Below, piece after piece: positions 37,374 to 45,002 of a stretch of 64,000 bases of DNA. Position 1 is the stretch's first letter, and each line of letters starts with the position of its first letter. The DNA lies in the NCBI GenBank assembly GCA_902766255.1, contig CACXCS010000048.1, positions 1-64,000 of the forward strand. The letters run 5' to 3'. A program made the position numbers and the translations under genes. Below the pieces are notes generated by a model that searched no databases, was not told the DNA's origin, and worked only from the letters and a program-made list of their open reading frames with translations. This DNA comes from an uncultured Bacteroidia bacterium (lineage in GTDB: Bacteria; Bacteroidota; Bacteroidia; Bacteroidales; UBA932).

Positions 37374-38547
37374 TTACTGTGCAGTTTAACGTGCCGTCGG
37401 GGAAATGAATGTCGAGAGTGCTGCCGGGGGCTATGCCCGCAGCGCTTTTGACGAGCCTGCCGGAGGCGGAAGACACCAGGGTGTAGCCCCGCTCCAGCAA
37501 TTTGCGCGGGTTTGCGGCAGTTATGCGGGCCTCCAGCGACGACAGGATACGCTCCGAGGCTCCGATGCCTGCAGACAACGCCAGGGCAGTACGGCGCAGA
37601 GCCCTGTCAAGGGCGGATTCGGCGGCGGATATCTTTGCGGCCAGGCCCATCCGGAGCCTGCGCCCCAGGTCTTCGATGCGCTGGTCCTCGGAGGCTACGG
37701 CATCTATGAACATGTCGGCCAGGGCGGTGGGGGTTTTGACCGAGCCGCAGGCCACCATGTCGGCAACATGGGTATCGCGGTCGTGACCTATGGCGGTGAA
37801 TACCGGGAAGTTGCAGCTGGCTATGGCGGCGCAGAGGCCGTAGTCATCGAAGCAGGCAAGGTCAAGGCTGGAGCCGCCGCCGCGAAGGATAAGCACGGCG
37901 TCGAAGTCACGGCCGTCTTCAGTTCCTGATGCAATACTGGAAAGCGCTGAGGTTATCGAGACGGGGGCGGACTCTCCCTGCATGGTGGCAGGGAAAAGCC
38001 GGACGTCAAACTTGAAGCCCCACTCGTTTTGCTGCAGGTGGCGGGTGAAATCCCCATAGCCGGCGGCATCGGGGGCGGATATGACCGCAAGGAAATACGG
38101 AACCGGTGGCAGGGCAAACTCTTTTTGAAGGTCCATAAGACCCTCTTTCTCAAGCCTTTCGATAGTCTTGCGGCGCTGCAGCTCGGCCTCGCCGAGAGTG
38201 TGCTCCACGTCTATGTCTTCGATTACGAGAGAAGCCCCGTAAAGCTCGCTGTAGTTTATGCGTCCCTCAAAAATAACGGAGATCCCGGGAGCAAGGGGCG
38301 AGCCTGTTGCGGAAGCAAATTTACCAAGGAGCACAGCGGCCTGCGGGCGCCAGATGATGGCGCGCAGCTTGGCCACGGGAGCGGAGCCCTCGCTCTGGCA
38401 GAGCTCGAGGTAACAGTGGCCGTTGGTGCGCTGCTGCAGCGATGCAATCTCAGCCTTGACGCGCACACTTCCGGGGGCGGCCTCCTCAACTCCCTCCCTA
38501 ATTATCTGCTGGAGTTCCAGCAGTTCAAGGTAATCCTTTACCCACAT
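37360..38547 (-). CDS. xseA: Exodeoxyribonuclease VII large subunit
   Basis: 395 residues from the ATG at 38547; upstream in-frame starts lie in the promoter. It has an N-terminal OB-fold (KAEIASLQQRTNGHCYLELCQ), the catalytic region RGGGSSLDLACFDD and FTAIGHDRDTHVADMVA, then a coiled middle and a C-terminal RGYTLV region. It works with XseB in DNA repair. It is divergent from engB, with about 80 nt between them. Confidence 0.95.
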   Translation of the reverse strand: MWVKDYLELLELQQIIREGVEEAAPGSVRVKAEIASLQQRTNGHCYLELCQSEGSAPVAKLRAIIWRPQAAVLLGKFASATGSPLAPGISVIFEGRINYSELYGASLVIEDIDVEHTLGEAELQRRKTIERLEKEGLMDLQKEFALPPVPYFLAVISAPDAAGYGDFTRHLQQNEWGFKFDVRLFPATMQGESAPVSITSALSSIASGTEDGRDFDAVLILRGGGSSLDLACFDDYGLCAAIASCNFPVFTAIGHDRDTHVADMVACGSVKTPTALADMFIDAVASEDQRIEDLGRRLRMGLAAKISAAESALDRALRRTALALSAGIGASERILSSLEARITAANPRKLLERGYTLVSSASGRLVKSAAGIAPGSTLDIHFPDGTLNCTVNGKI

Positions 38548-38552
38548 ATTTA

Positions 38553-38560
38553 CAAAGATA
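38553..38560 (-). promoter_or_regulatory. -7 promoter element of xseA
   Basis: TATCTTTG on the minus strand, only 5 nt before the xseA ATG, again implying little or no 5' leader. It shares the intergenic region with the engB promoter on the other strand. Confidence 0.6.
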
Positions 38561-38601
38561 GCATTTTTTTGAAAAGCATTTCGGTTCAAAGAAAATTTAA
38601 C

Positions 38602-38609
38602 TATCTTTG
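38602..38609 (+). promoter_or_regulatory. -7 promoter element of engB
   Basis: TATCTTTG on the plus strand with TTTC (one mismatch to TTTG) at 38579-38582, 19 nt upstream. The ATG of engB follows 18 nt after the element. Confidence 0.65.
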
Positions 38610-38627
38610 TACTTAATTACACGGGTC

Positions 38628-39224
38628 ATGAAAATCTCCGAGGCCATATTCGCAGGAAGCAGCACAAGGGTTACCGCCAAGCCTAAGAGAAAACTGCCCG
38701 AATTCGCCTTCATAGGCCGCTCCAACGTGGGCAAGTCCTCCCTTATCAACATGCTCACAGGCAACCGCAAGCTTGCCCAGACTTCCGCCACCCCGGGCAA
38801 AACCAAGGTAGTCAATCACTTCCTCATCAACGACCGATGGTACCTGGTGGACCTTCCCGGCTACGGCTACGCCAAACTCCCCGACAAAATGCGCCGCTCC
38901 CTGCAAGACACAATCAGGGATTATATCCACAATTCAGAGGAGATGCAGCTGCTTTTCGTGCTGGTAGATTCCCGGCACGATATCGGCGCCATCGACCTGG
39001 ATTTCCTTGCCGAATTAGGGGAGAACGGCATCCCCTGCGCCATCATTTTTACCAAAACCGACAAACTCGGCCCCGTCGCCCTTCAAACCCAGATCGACAG
39101 GGACAAAGCCCTGCTTTCCCAAACATGGGAGGAACTTCCGCCCATGTTCGCATGCAGCTCGGCCAGGGGCACCGGACGCGAACAGATACTGGATTACATC
39201 GATTCAATACTTAAGAACTTATGA
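38628..39224 (+). CDS. engB: Ribosome biogenesis GTPase EngB (YsxC/YihA)
   Basis: 198 residues from the ATG at 38628; an earlier in-frame TTG lies within the promoter. GTPase motifs: GRSNVGKSSLINMLTG (G1), a TPGKT switch, DLPGYGYA (G3) and TKTD (G4). It acts in late assembly of the large ribosomal subunit. Its stop overlaps the prs start (ATGA). Confidence 0.96.
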   Translation: MKISEAIFAGSSTRVTAKPKRKLPEFAFIGRSNVGKSSLINMLTGNRKLAQTSATPGKTKVVNHFLINDRWYLVDLPGYGYAKLPDKMRRSLQDTIRDYIHNSEEMQLLFVLVDSRHDIGAIDLDFLAELGENGIPCAIIFTKTDKLGPVALQTQIDRDKALLSQTWEELPPMFACSSARGTGREQILDYIDSILKNL

Positions 39225-40207
39225 TTCACACTCATCGCATGGAACTTTTCGCCTGCAGGGCTTCCCGGGATTTCGCCTGCAAGGTGATAGAGCATCTGAA
39301 CGAGATCCGCAGACCCGAAGAACCCCTGTCCCGCCTGGGCGATCTTCAGGTTACCCCTTTCAGCGATGGAGAATTCCAGCCCTGCTTTACACAGAGCGTC
39401 CGAGGAGCCACCGTGTTCATCCTCCAGTCCACCTTCCCTCCGGCAGACAACCTCATGGAGCTGCTGCTCACCGTTGACGCAGCAAAAAGAGCATCGGCCG
39501 ACAAGGTGATTGCCGTGATCCCCTACTTCGGCTGGGCCCGTCAGGACCGCAAAGACAAGCCGCGCGTGGCAATCGGCGCCAAGCTCGCCGCCAATCTGCT
39601 TACGGCCGCAGGCGTCGACCGCATCATGACCTGCGACCTGCACGCCGACCAGATCCAGGGTTTCTTCGACATCCCCGTAGACCATATATACGCCAGCAAG
39701 GTATTCATTCCTTGCATCAAGTCGCTTGGGCTGAGCAATCTGGCAATAGCCGCTCCCGACATGGGTGGCGCCAAGAGGGCCAATTCCTATGCCAAGTCCC
39801 TTGCAGGCGACGGACAGGACTGCGGAGTCATCATCTGCCACAAAACCCGCGAAAGAGCCAATGTAGTAGCGGAAATCAAGGCCATCGGCGACGTCGAGGG
39901 CAAGAACATAATTATAGTCGATGATATGATCGACACCGCCGGCACCCTGTGCAAGGCAGCCGACGTGCTCAAGGAGAAGGGAGCCACCAGCGTACGCTGC
40001 TGCGCCACCCACGGAATCCTTTCAGGCAACGCCCTGGAGCGCCTGCACGCTTCCGCCCTGGAGGAAGTGTACATCACAGATACAATCCCCCATCCCGAAC
40101 TAGAAGGGGATCACAAGATTCGCGTGGTGTCCATGGCTTCCGTGTTCGCGAGCATCATCGACAAGGTATACAATTACGAGCCCATCAGCCCCGGGTTCGT
40201 GTATTAG
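39221..40207 (+). CDS. prs: Ribose-phosphate pyrophosphokinase
   Basis: 328 residues if started at the ATG overlapping the engB stop; MELFACRAS at 39239 is a possible later start. It makes PRPP for nucleotide, His and Trp synthesis. Family signatures are FSDGEFQPCF, PYFGWARQDRKDKPR, CDLHADQIQGFF and the PRPP loop IIIVDDMIDTAGTL. It is cytoplasmic and co-transcribed with engB. Confidence 0.95.
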   Translation: MIHTHRMELFACRASRDFACKVIEHLNEIRRPEEPLSRLGDLQVTPFSDGEFQPCFTQSVRGATVFILQSTFPPADNLMELLLTVDAAKRASADKVIAVIPYFGWARQDRKDKPRVAIGAKLAANLLTAAGVDRIMTCDLHADQIQGFFDIPVDHIYASKVFIPCIKSLGLSNLAIAAPDMGGAKRANSYAKSLAGDGQDCGVIICHKTRERANVVAEIKAIGDVEGKNIIIVDDMIDTAGTLCKAADVLKEKGATSVRCCATHGILSGNALERLHASALEEVYITDTIPHPELEGDHKIRVVSMASVFASIIDKVYNYEPISPGFVY

Positions 40208-40210
40208 AAT

Positions 40211-40465
40211 ATGGGGCCTACCATCATAGCTGCGGCAGTCATCCTGGGACTGGGAGTCCTTGGAATGTGCTTCAACATCCTCTTCCGCAAGAAGGACTTT
40301 CCGCAGTTCGATGTGGGCTCGAACGAAGAAATGCGCAAGCGCGGCATCCGCTGTTTCAAGGACGTGGATGCCGACTTGCACGGAAAAATCTGCACGGGGG
40401 AATTCTCCGATGCATGCAAAGAATGCAAACTTTATGAGTCTGGTAGCGATCGTAGGACGTCCTAA
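40211..40465 (+). CDS. Small membrane protein of unknown function
   Basis: 84 residues, starting 3 nt after prs. It has one N-terminal membrane helix ([22 protein letters not shown]), then a short charged domain with three Cys near the end ([20 protein letters not shown]). It resembles small uncharacterised membrane proteins of Bacteroidota. It overlaps the chosen der start by 32 nt. No function is known to me. Confidence 0.7.
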   Translation: MGPTIIAAAVILGLGVLGMCFNILFRKKDFPQFDVGSNEEMRKRGIRCFKDVDADLHGKICTGEFSDACKECKLYESGSDRRTS

Positions 40466-41741
40466 CGTAGGCAAGTCCACCCTTTTCAACCGCCTGGTAG
40501 GTGCCAGGCAGGCAATTGTAGATGACACCGCCGGCGTAACCCGCGACCGGCATTACGGCCGTTGCGAGTGGTGCGGACGCGAGTTTTCGGTGGTCGACAC
40601 TGGAGGCTACACCAGCAACTCGGACGATGTTTTCGAAACCGCAATCCGCTCGCAGGTTCAGATAGCCATAGATGAGGCCGACCTGGTGCTCTTCATGGTC
40701 GAGGCGGCCACCGGCATCACCGACTACGACGCCGAAATCGCCGATGTCCTCCGCCGCACACGCAAGCCCGTGGTGCTGTGCGTCAACAAAGTGGACACAG
40801 GCGAAAAAATGTACGACGTCTACCAGTTCTACGCCATGGGCCTGGGCGAGGTTTATTCCATTTCGGCCGCCAACGGTTCCGGCACCGGCGACCTGCTGGA
40901 CGCAATAGTGGCTGCCCTCCCCGAGGAGACCGTCCAGGCAGACCCGTACGAGGGGCTTCCCCGCCTCACCATAGTAGGCAAGCCAAACGTGGGTAAATCT
41001 TCGCTTACCAACGCCCTGCTGGGTGTGGAACGGAACATTGTGACCCCTGTGGCCGGCACCACCCGCGACAGCATCGAGGCCCACTACAACAAGTTCGGGC
41101 ATGAGTTCATGCTGGTTGATACGGCGGGCATAAGGCGCAAGGCCAAAGTCAATGAAGACCTTGAGTTCTACTCTGTTATGCGTTCGATACGTGCTATCGA
41201 GCACTCCGATGTGTGCATCATGATGATAGACGCCACTTCCGGCATGGAGGCGCAGGACATGAACATCTTCTCGCTCATCCAGCGCAACCGCAAGGGCTGC
41301 GTACTGGTGGTTAACAAATGGGATCTGTTCATCAAGGACTCCAATACAATGAAAGAGTATACCCAGGCTCTTCGAAGCAGGATTGCCCCGTTCGACGACG
41401 TACCCATCATATTCACTTCCGTGGTCAACATGCAGCGCATCCAGGATGTGCTCAACGCCGCCGCCGAGGTGTACGCCAACTACTCCCGCAAAATCCCCAC
41501 CGCCCGCCTCAACGAGGCAATGCTGCCCCTGATCGAGGAGACTCCTCCTCCCGCATGGAAGGGCAAATATGTGAAGATCAAGTACGTAACCCAGCTGCCC
41601 ACCAAGTTCCCGGCATTCGCTTTCTTCTGCAATCTGCCACAATATATTAAAGAGCCGTACAAGCGTTTCCTCGAGAACAAACTCCGCGAGAACTTCCCTC
41701 TCCACGGCTGTCCGGTGCAGATTTACTGCCGTCAGAAGTAG
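40434..41741 (+). CDS. der: Ribosome biogenesis GTPase Der (EngA)
   Basis: 435 residues from [19 protein letters not shown]; an ATG eight codons earlier is possible. Two tandem GTPase domains are clear: GRPNVGKST and NKVD, then GKPNVGKSS and NKWD. A C-terminal KH-like domain follows ([24 protein letters not shown]). It acts in 50S subunit assembly. The gene lies within the engB-prs unit. Confidence 0.96.
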   Translation: MSLVAIVGRPNVGKSTLFNRLVGARQAIVDDTAGVTRDRHYGRCEWCGREFSVVDTGGYTSNSDDVFETAIRSQVQIAIDEADLVLFMVEAATGITDYDAEIADVLRRTRKPVVLCVNKVDTGEKMYDVYQFYAMGLGEVYSISAANGSGTGDLLDAIVAALPEETVQADPYEGLPRLTIVGKPNVGKSSLTNALLGVERNIVTPVAGTTRDSIEAHYNKFGHEFMLVDTAGIRRKAKVNEDLEFYSVMRSIRAIEHSDVCIMMIDATSGMEAQDMNIFSLIQRNRKGCVLVVNKWDLFIKDSNTMKEYTQALRSRIAPFDDVPIIFTSVVNMQRIQDVLNAAAEVYANYSRKIPTARLNEAMLPLIEETPPPAWKGKYVKIKYVTQLPTKFPAFAFFCNLPQYIKEPYKRFLENKLRENFPLHGCPVQIYCRQK

Positions 41742-41744
41742 TTT

Positions 41745-42605
41745 ATGAAACACTCTATGGCTCTGGTGCTGTCGGGGTTGCTGGGCTCGATCGTGACTGC
41801 TGCTGCGGGACGGACCTATCCCGTGGGGGATGCCGGCTACATCAACGGGCCCCACGGAAGGCTGTCGGCAGTGCTCCAACTCCCAAAAGGGTTTGACCCG
41901 GCCAAGGACAAGTGCACGCTGGTAATTCTCATGCACGGGGTGATGTCGCACAAAAACATCGTCCCTATGCCCAGGATCGCAAGAAAGATGGTCAAGGCAG
42001 GTTATGCCGTGCTGCGCTTTGATTTCAATGCCCAGGGCAAAAGCGACGGTGACCTGATGAAATGCACCGTTCCCTCTGAAATCGACGACGCCCGCTCCGT
42101 CTACGACTACGCCCGTACGCTTCCCTTTGTGGACAAGATAGTGCTTGCAGGGCACTCGCAGGGCGGCGCCGTGGCCGGAATGCTGGCCGGGCGCCTTGCC
42201 GCCGAGGGGCGCGCACCCGACGCATTGGTACTGCTGGCTCCCGGTGGTGCCATAAAAGACTTCGCCCTGCAGGGCAGTTTCCTGGGCGTGCACTGCGACC
42301 CGGTCGATCCCCCCGAGTCGGTGAGAGTATACTGGTACAAGTTCAGCCGCGAGTATATCCTTACAGCCCAGACACTTCCTATATACGAAGAGTCTGCCCT
42401 GTACTCCGGACCCGTTTGCATCATTCATGGTACCACCGACAGAATCATTCCTTTGGAGTACAGCGCCAAATACCGCGAAATCTACCCCGGCTGCGAGTAT
42501 GTAGAGATTCCTGGCGAGCGTCACCTCCTCACCAATCACCCCTCAAAAGTCGGCTCGGCCATAATCGCCTTTCTCGACCGGCTTTTCTCACATCCCGTAT
42601 CATAA
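41745..42605 (+). CDS. Alpha/beta-hydrolase, probably exported
   Basis: 286 residues. The N-terminus MKHSMALVLSGLLGSIVTAAAG looks like a signal peptide. It has the alpha/beta-hydrolase fold with the nucleophile elbow GHSQGG, an oxyanion-side VILMHGVMSHK, HGTTDRIIP and a His near the end (GERHLLTNH). This matches serine hydrolases annotated as carboxylesterases or lipases. The substrate is unknown. It starts 3 nt after der. Confidence 0.85.
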   Translation: MKHSMALVLSGLLGSIVTAAAGRTYPVGDAGYINGPHGRLSAVLQLPKGFDPAKDKCTLVILMHGVMSHKNIVPMPRIARKMVKAGYAVLRFDFNAQGKSDGDLMKCTVPSEIDDARSVYDYARTLPFVDKIVLAGHSQGGAVAGMLAGRLAAEGRAPDALVLLAPGGAIKDFALQGSFLGVHCDPVDPPESVRVYWYKFSREYILTAQTLPIYEESALYSGPVCIIHGTTDRIIPLEYSAKYREIYPGCEYVEIPGERHLLTNHPSKVGSAIIAFLDRLFSHPVS

Positions 42606-42804
42606 GCTTGCGCTTTCAGTGCAATGTCATTGCGCGGCTTCATAGCCTATCCGGCCATCAACCAAAGACCGCAAGTGTACCGCCGAGCGCTAATCGCTTC
42701 ACTATCAACACATTGCCCTCTCCTTCTGTGGGAATTATTCCCACAGGTGTTGTCGCGTTAGTTTTGATTATCAAGGTGTTAGGATCAGCAGAGAACTAGG
42801 TAGA
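42606..42804. other. Intergenic DNA downstream of the hydrolase and the RAYT
   Basis: About 200 nt between convergent genes. It holds a small possible hairpin (GCAATG...CATTGC, about 42632-42645) and the palindrome described separately. No gene is visible. Confidence 0.45.
42726..42746. repeat. REP-like palindrome downstream of the RAYT
   Basis: A perfect palindrome with arms CTGTGGGAAT and ATTCCCACAG around one base. An almost identical palindrome lies on the other side of the transposase gene at about 43858-43878. Such paired hairpins are the substrates of RAYT-type enzymes. Confidence 0.7.
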
Positions 42805-43734
42805 CTAGGATTTTTCCAGTCTCATATGCAAATATTTGGCAATCTGTTCGGCGGTGGCGGAAGACCTTCCCTGCAGATAGTAGAATAATTCTATTTTTTC
42901 TGCTGCCGAAAGACTCACGACAGAATGGATATCCTTATACTTTCCGCTCTGCAAGACAAGTGATGTCAGTGTTGGGTACACATCGTCTCGTTTTCCGACA
43001 AAAACCTCATTTAAGTCGTATTCCTCACCTGTTGTAGAATGAATTGCGGTAATCATTTTTTCATAACTGCCCCAAAAACGTATAGCTGTCTGGTAATCAA
43101 TGACATTGTAGACGCTTATAATGTAATCAACTAACTGTTCCTTTTCTGTCTTGCTGAGTTTCTTGAAAAGTGTCTGCAAAAGGGGATTTGTCAAATACTC
43201 GGAGTTTTTACGCTTTTTATCTACAACCTTCATTGCCCAAAGTAAATATTTTGATGCAGAGTGCTTTGATATTTTCTTAGAGAAAGGATGATTGCTATTG
43301 TAATAGGCAAGAAAATTCCAGCGGTATTCTTCGGCATATTTGACGATGCTGCGTTCAACCGGGTTGTTGGCCAGGTAGATAATGTTCGACCGGGCTTTTT
43401 TGTCACTATACTTTGGGACACTTCCAAAAGGCTTTCTGAACAGGGATCCTTTGCGCTTTAAAGTTTTATTATGTTCTTTTGCGAAGACGGATGTAATGTT
43501 TTGAGAGCAGCGGTACAACTCTTTTCTAGAATCAGCCGACATGGATTTGTGGATATGGTCATACATCAATGTGAGTCCCACGACCGTGACCTTGTAGCGT
43601 GGAGTAATGGTGCAAAAGATGGTGAAATAGACAAGGAAATCGCTGATTGTATAAAAGATAAGCTTTCCTTCAATAGTGTTTTGATAGCAGTGGTTAAGGA
43701 TACCACTATAGCATTTTCGGTTATGACGTCCCAT
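42805..43734 (-). CDS. RAYT-like Y1 transposase (REP-associated tyrosine transposase)
   Basis: 309 residues. The Y1/HUH single-strand transposase fold is suggested by NHCYQNTIEG near the N-terminus, the HIH pair in LMYDHIHKSM, and the helix holding the candidate catalytic Tyr in NIIYLANNPVERSIVKYAEEYRW. The C-terminal ~100 residues end with a helix-turn-helix-like ATAEQIAKYLHM. RAYTs are domesticated relatives of IS200/IS605 that handle REP hairpins. Base composition is far more AT-rich than the flanking genes, which suggests acquisition. It is flanked by near-identical palindromes. Confidence 0.82.
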   Translation of the reverse strand: MGRHNRKCYSGILNHCYQNTIEGKLIFYTISDFLVYFTIFCTITPRYKVTVVGLTLMYDHIHKSMSADSRKELYRCSQNITSVFAKEHNKTLKRKGSLFRKPFGSVPKYSDKKARSNIIYLANNPVERSIVKYAEEYRWNFLAYYNSNHPFSKKISKHSASKYLLWAMKVVDKKRKNSEYLTNPLLQTLFKKLSKTEKEQLVDYIISVYNVIDYQTAIRFWGSYEKMITAIHSTTGEEYDLNEVFVGKRDDVYPTLTSLVLQSGKYKDIHSVVSLSAAEKIELFYYLQGRSSATAEQIAKYLHMRLEKS

Positions 43735-43857
43735 AGTAATCGTTTAAGTGATACAAATATGGGAATAATTTGAGCAGAATGCAAATTGCCCACAGATCAG
43801 AAGAACTTGCGTTCGCAGCAGTCAAGTGACTGATTTCCAGCGGCAAACGTGCTGTAT

Positions 43858-43878
43858 CTGTGGGAATATTTCCCACAG
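43858..43878. repeat. REP-like palindrome upstream of the RAYT
   Basis: Arms TGTGGGAA and TTCCCACA around a short AT centre, matching the palindrome at 42726-42746 except at the centre. Both are followed by a purine and TG. The end points are approximate by a base. Confidence 0.65.
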
Positions 43879-43905
43879 ATGAGACAGCTAAGGTGCTGAT
43901 TATGA

Positions 43906-43949
43906 GGGGGATGGTTGCTGGCGTCCAGCAGCTTAAAAGCGTTCGATTT
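43906..43949 (+). repeat. 44-bp direct repeat, copy 1
   Basis: Matches 44009-44052 with two differences at a period of 103 bp. It duplicates the last codons of the DUF4783 gene plus adjoining downstream bases. Confidence 0.75.
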
Positions 43950-44008
43950 GGAGCGGAAGCGACACGGGGATGTCTGAGGGAATCGCCCCTCAGTCCCCTA
44001 GGGGCGCA

Positions 44009-44052
44009 GGGGGATGGTTGCTGGAATCCAGCAGCTTAAAAGCGTTCGATTT
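44009..44052 (+). repeat. 44-bp direct repeat, copy 2
   Basis: Second copy; its right end covers the stop and final codons (IERF) of the DUF4783 gene on the minus strand. Within it GCTGGA and TCCAGC can pair. Confidence 0.75.
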
Positions 44053-44479
44053 TAAGCTGCTGGATGCGGTAGCGCTTGCCTTTGCAGCTCAGGAAGATAG
44101 TGACGTTGAAAGTTTCTCCGCCGGCTTTGAGTATGCCCAGGGCATATTTCATGTTGGCGCGGCCGGCGGTGTGGTTGATGTCGAAGCTGCGGGGGGTATA
44201 ATTATCAAAGAAAGACTTGACTATCTGTTTGGCCTGGGCGCGGCTGGCGGCGCTTTCACGAGCCAGGACCGCTATCTCGAGATTGTCGGCGAACCAGGCC
44301 GAAAGTGCCTCGGCATTGCCTGCAGCGATGTATTTGCTGATGGGAATGAACACATCGTCGCCTCCTTCGGGCACGGTAATGGTGGCCGGTTTAGAGACCG
44401 GCTGGAGAAAAAAACTCTGGGCCAAGGCGGCGGGCCCGGCCAGCAACAGAACCAATAATGCAATTGGAATGCGTTTCAT
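44036..44479 (-). CDS. Exported DUF4783-family protein
   Basis: 147 residues from the ATG at 44479. A signal peptide (MKRIPIALLVLLLAGPAALAQ) is followed by a small domain with ISKYIAAGNAEALSAWFADNLEIAV, KQIVKSFFDNYTPRSF and a final RIQQLKIERF, which fits DUF4783, a Bacteroidota family of unknown function. It is divergent from rlmH. The 3' end of the gene is duplicated downstream as a 44-bp direct repeat. Confidence 0.85.
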   Translation of the reverse strand: MKRIPIALLVLLLAGPAALAQSFFLQPVSKPATITVPEGGDDVFIPISKYIAAGNAEALSAWFADNLEIAVLARESAASRAQAKQIVKSFFDNYTPRSFDINHTAGRANMKYALGILKAGGETFNVTIFLSCKGKRYRIQQLKIERF

Positions 44480-44493
44480 ACCGATACTTTTTC

Positions 44494-44525
44494 TTTGCAA
44501 ATATTAAGCCAGTTTGCTATTTTTG
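44494..44525 (+). promoter_or_regulatory. Promoter of rlmH and the sensor kinase
   Basis: A full Bacteroidota promoter: TTTG at 44494-44497, 20 nt spacer, TATTTTTG at 44518-44525. The rlmH ATG follows 6 nt after the -7 element, so the transcript would have little or no leader. Confidence 0.75.
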
Positions 44526-44531
44526 CATCCG

Positions 44532-45002
44532 ATGCACATTACTCTGCTTACCATGGGCAAGACCGACATCCGCTGGGTGGCCGAGGGCCTGGAGATGTAC
44601 TCCTCCAGGCTGGTTCACTATGTGCCTTTTTCGGTAAAAGAACTCCCGGAACTCAAGGGAGCCGGCTCCCTGAGCCATGAGCAGATCAAGGCAAAAGAGG
44701 GCGAGGCACTGCTCAAGGCACTCAAACCCGCCGACACCGTTGTACTGCTTGACGAAAGAGGCGAGCAGTTCAGTTCGCTGGAGTTTGCCGCCCGCGTCGG
44801 CAAGTACCTGCAAGCCGGCCGCGACCTTGTTTTCATTGTCGGCGGAGCCTACGGATTCAGCCCTGCAGTCTACTCCAGGGCCGATTCGAGCGTATCGCTA
44901 TCACGCATGACCTGCTCCCACCAACTTGTGAGAACGGTTTTTGCAGAGCAACTGTACCGTGCCTTCACCATATTGCGAGGAGAGCCGTACCATAATGAAT
45001 AG
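44532..45002 (+). CDS. rlmH: 23S rRNA (pseudouridine1915-N3)-methyltransferase RlmH
   Basis: 156 residues from MHITLLTMGKTDIRWV; the start is fixed by the promoter just upstream. The SPOUT-fold SAM site FIVGGAYGFSPAVY and the C-terminal SHQLVRTVFAEQLYRAFTIL are typical. It methylates pseudouridine 1915 of 23S rRNA. Its end overlaps the kinase gene by 8 nt. Confidence 0.96.
   Translation: MHITLLTMGKTDIRWVAEGLEMYSSRLVHYVPFSVKELPELKGAGSLSHEQIKAKEGEALLKALKPADTVVLLDERGEQFSSLEFAARVGKYLQAGRDLVFIVGGAYGFSPAVYSRADSSVSLSRMTCSHQLVRTVFAEQLYRAFTILRGEPYHNE

Larger units (their letters stand above)
43735..44035. other. Repeat-bearing intergenic DNA upstream of the RAYT
   Basis: About 300 nt without a gene. 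It holds a degraded half-palindrome (TGGGAATAATT near 43759 and CCCACAGAT near 43790), the full palindrome at about 43858, the first copy of a 44-bp direct repeat (43906-43949), and a 7-bp stem (CTGAGGG with CCCTCAG, about 43974-43993) that could end transcription of the DUF4783 gene. Confidence 0.55.

Noticed and set aside
40356..42539. 727-codon open frame on the minus strand
   Set aside because: It is antisense to der and the hydrolase gene; the residue mix is typical of shadow frames.
42632..42645. Hairpin GCAATG/CATTGC after the hydrolase gene as a terminator
   Set aside because: The stem is short and no T run follows, so it is only noted within the intergenic entry.
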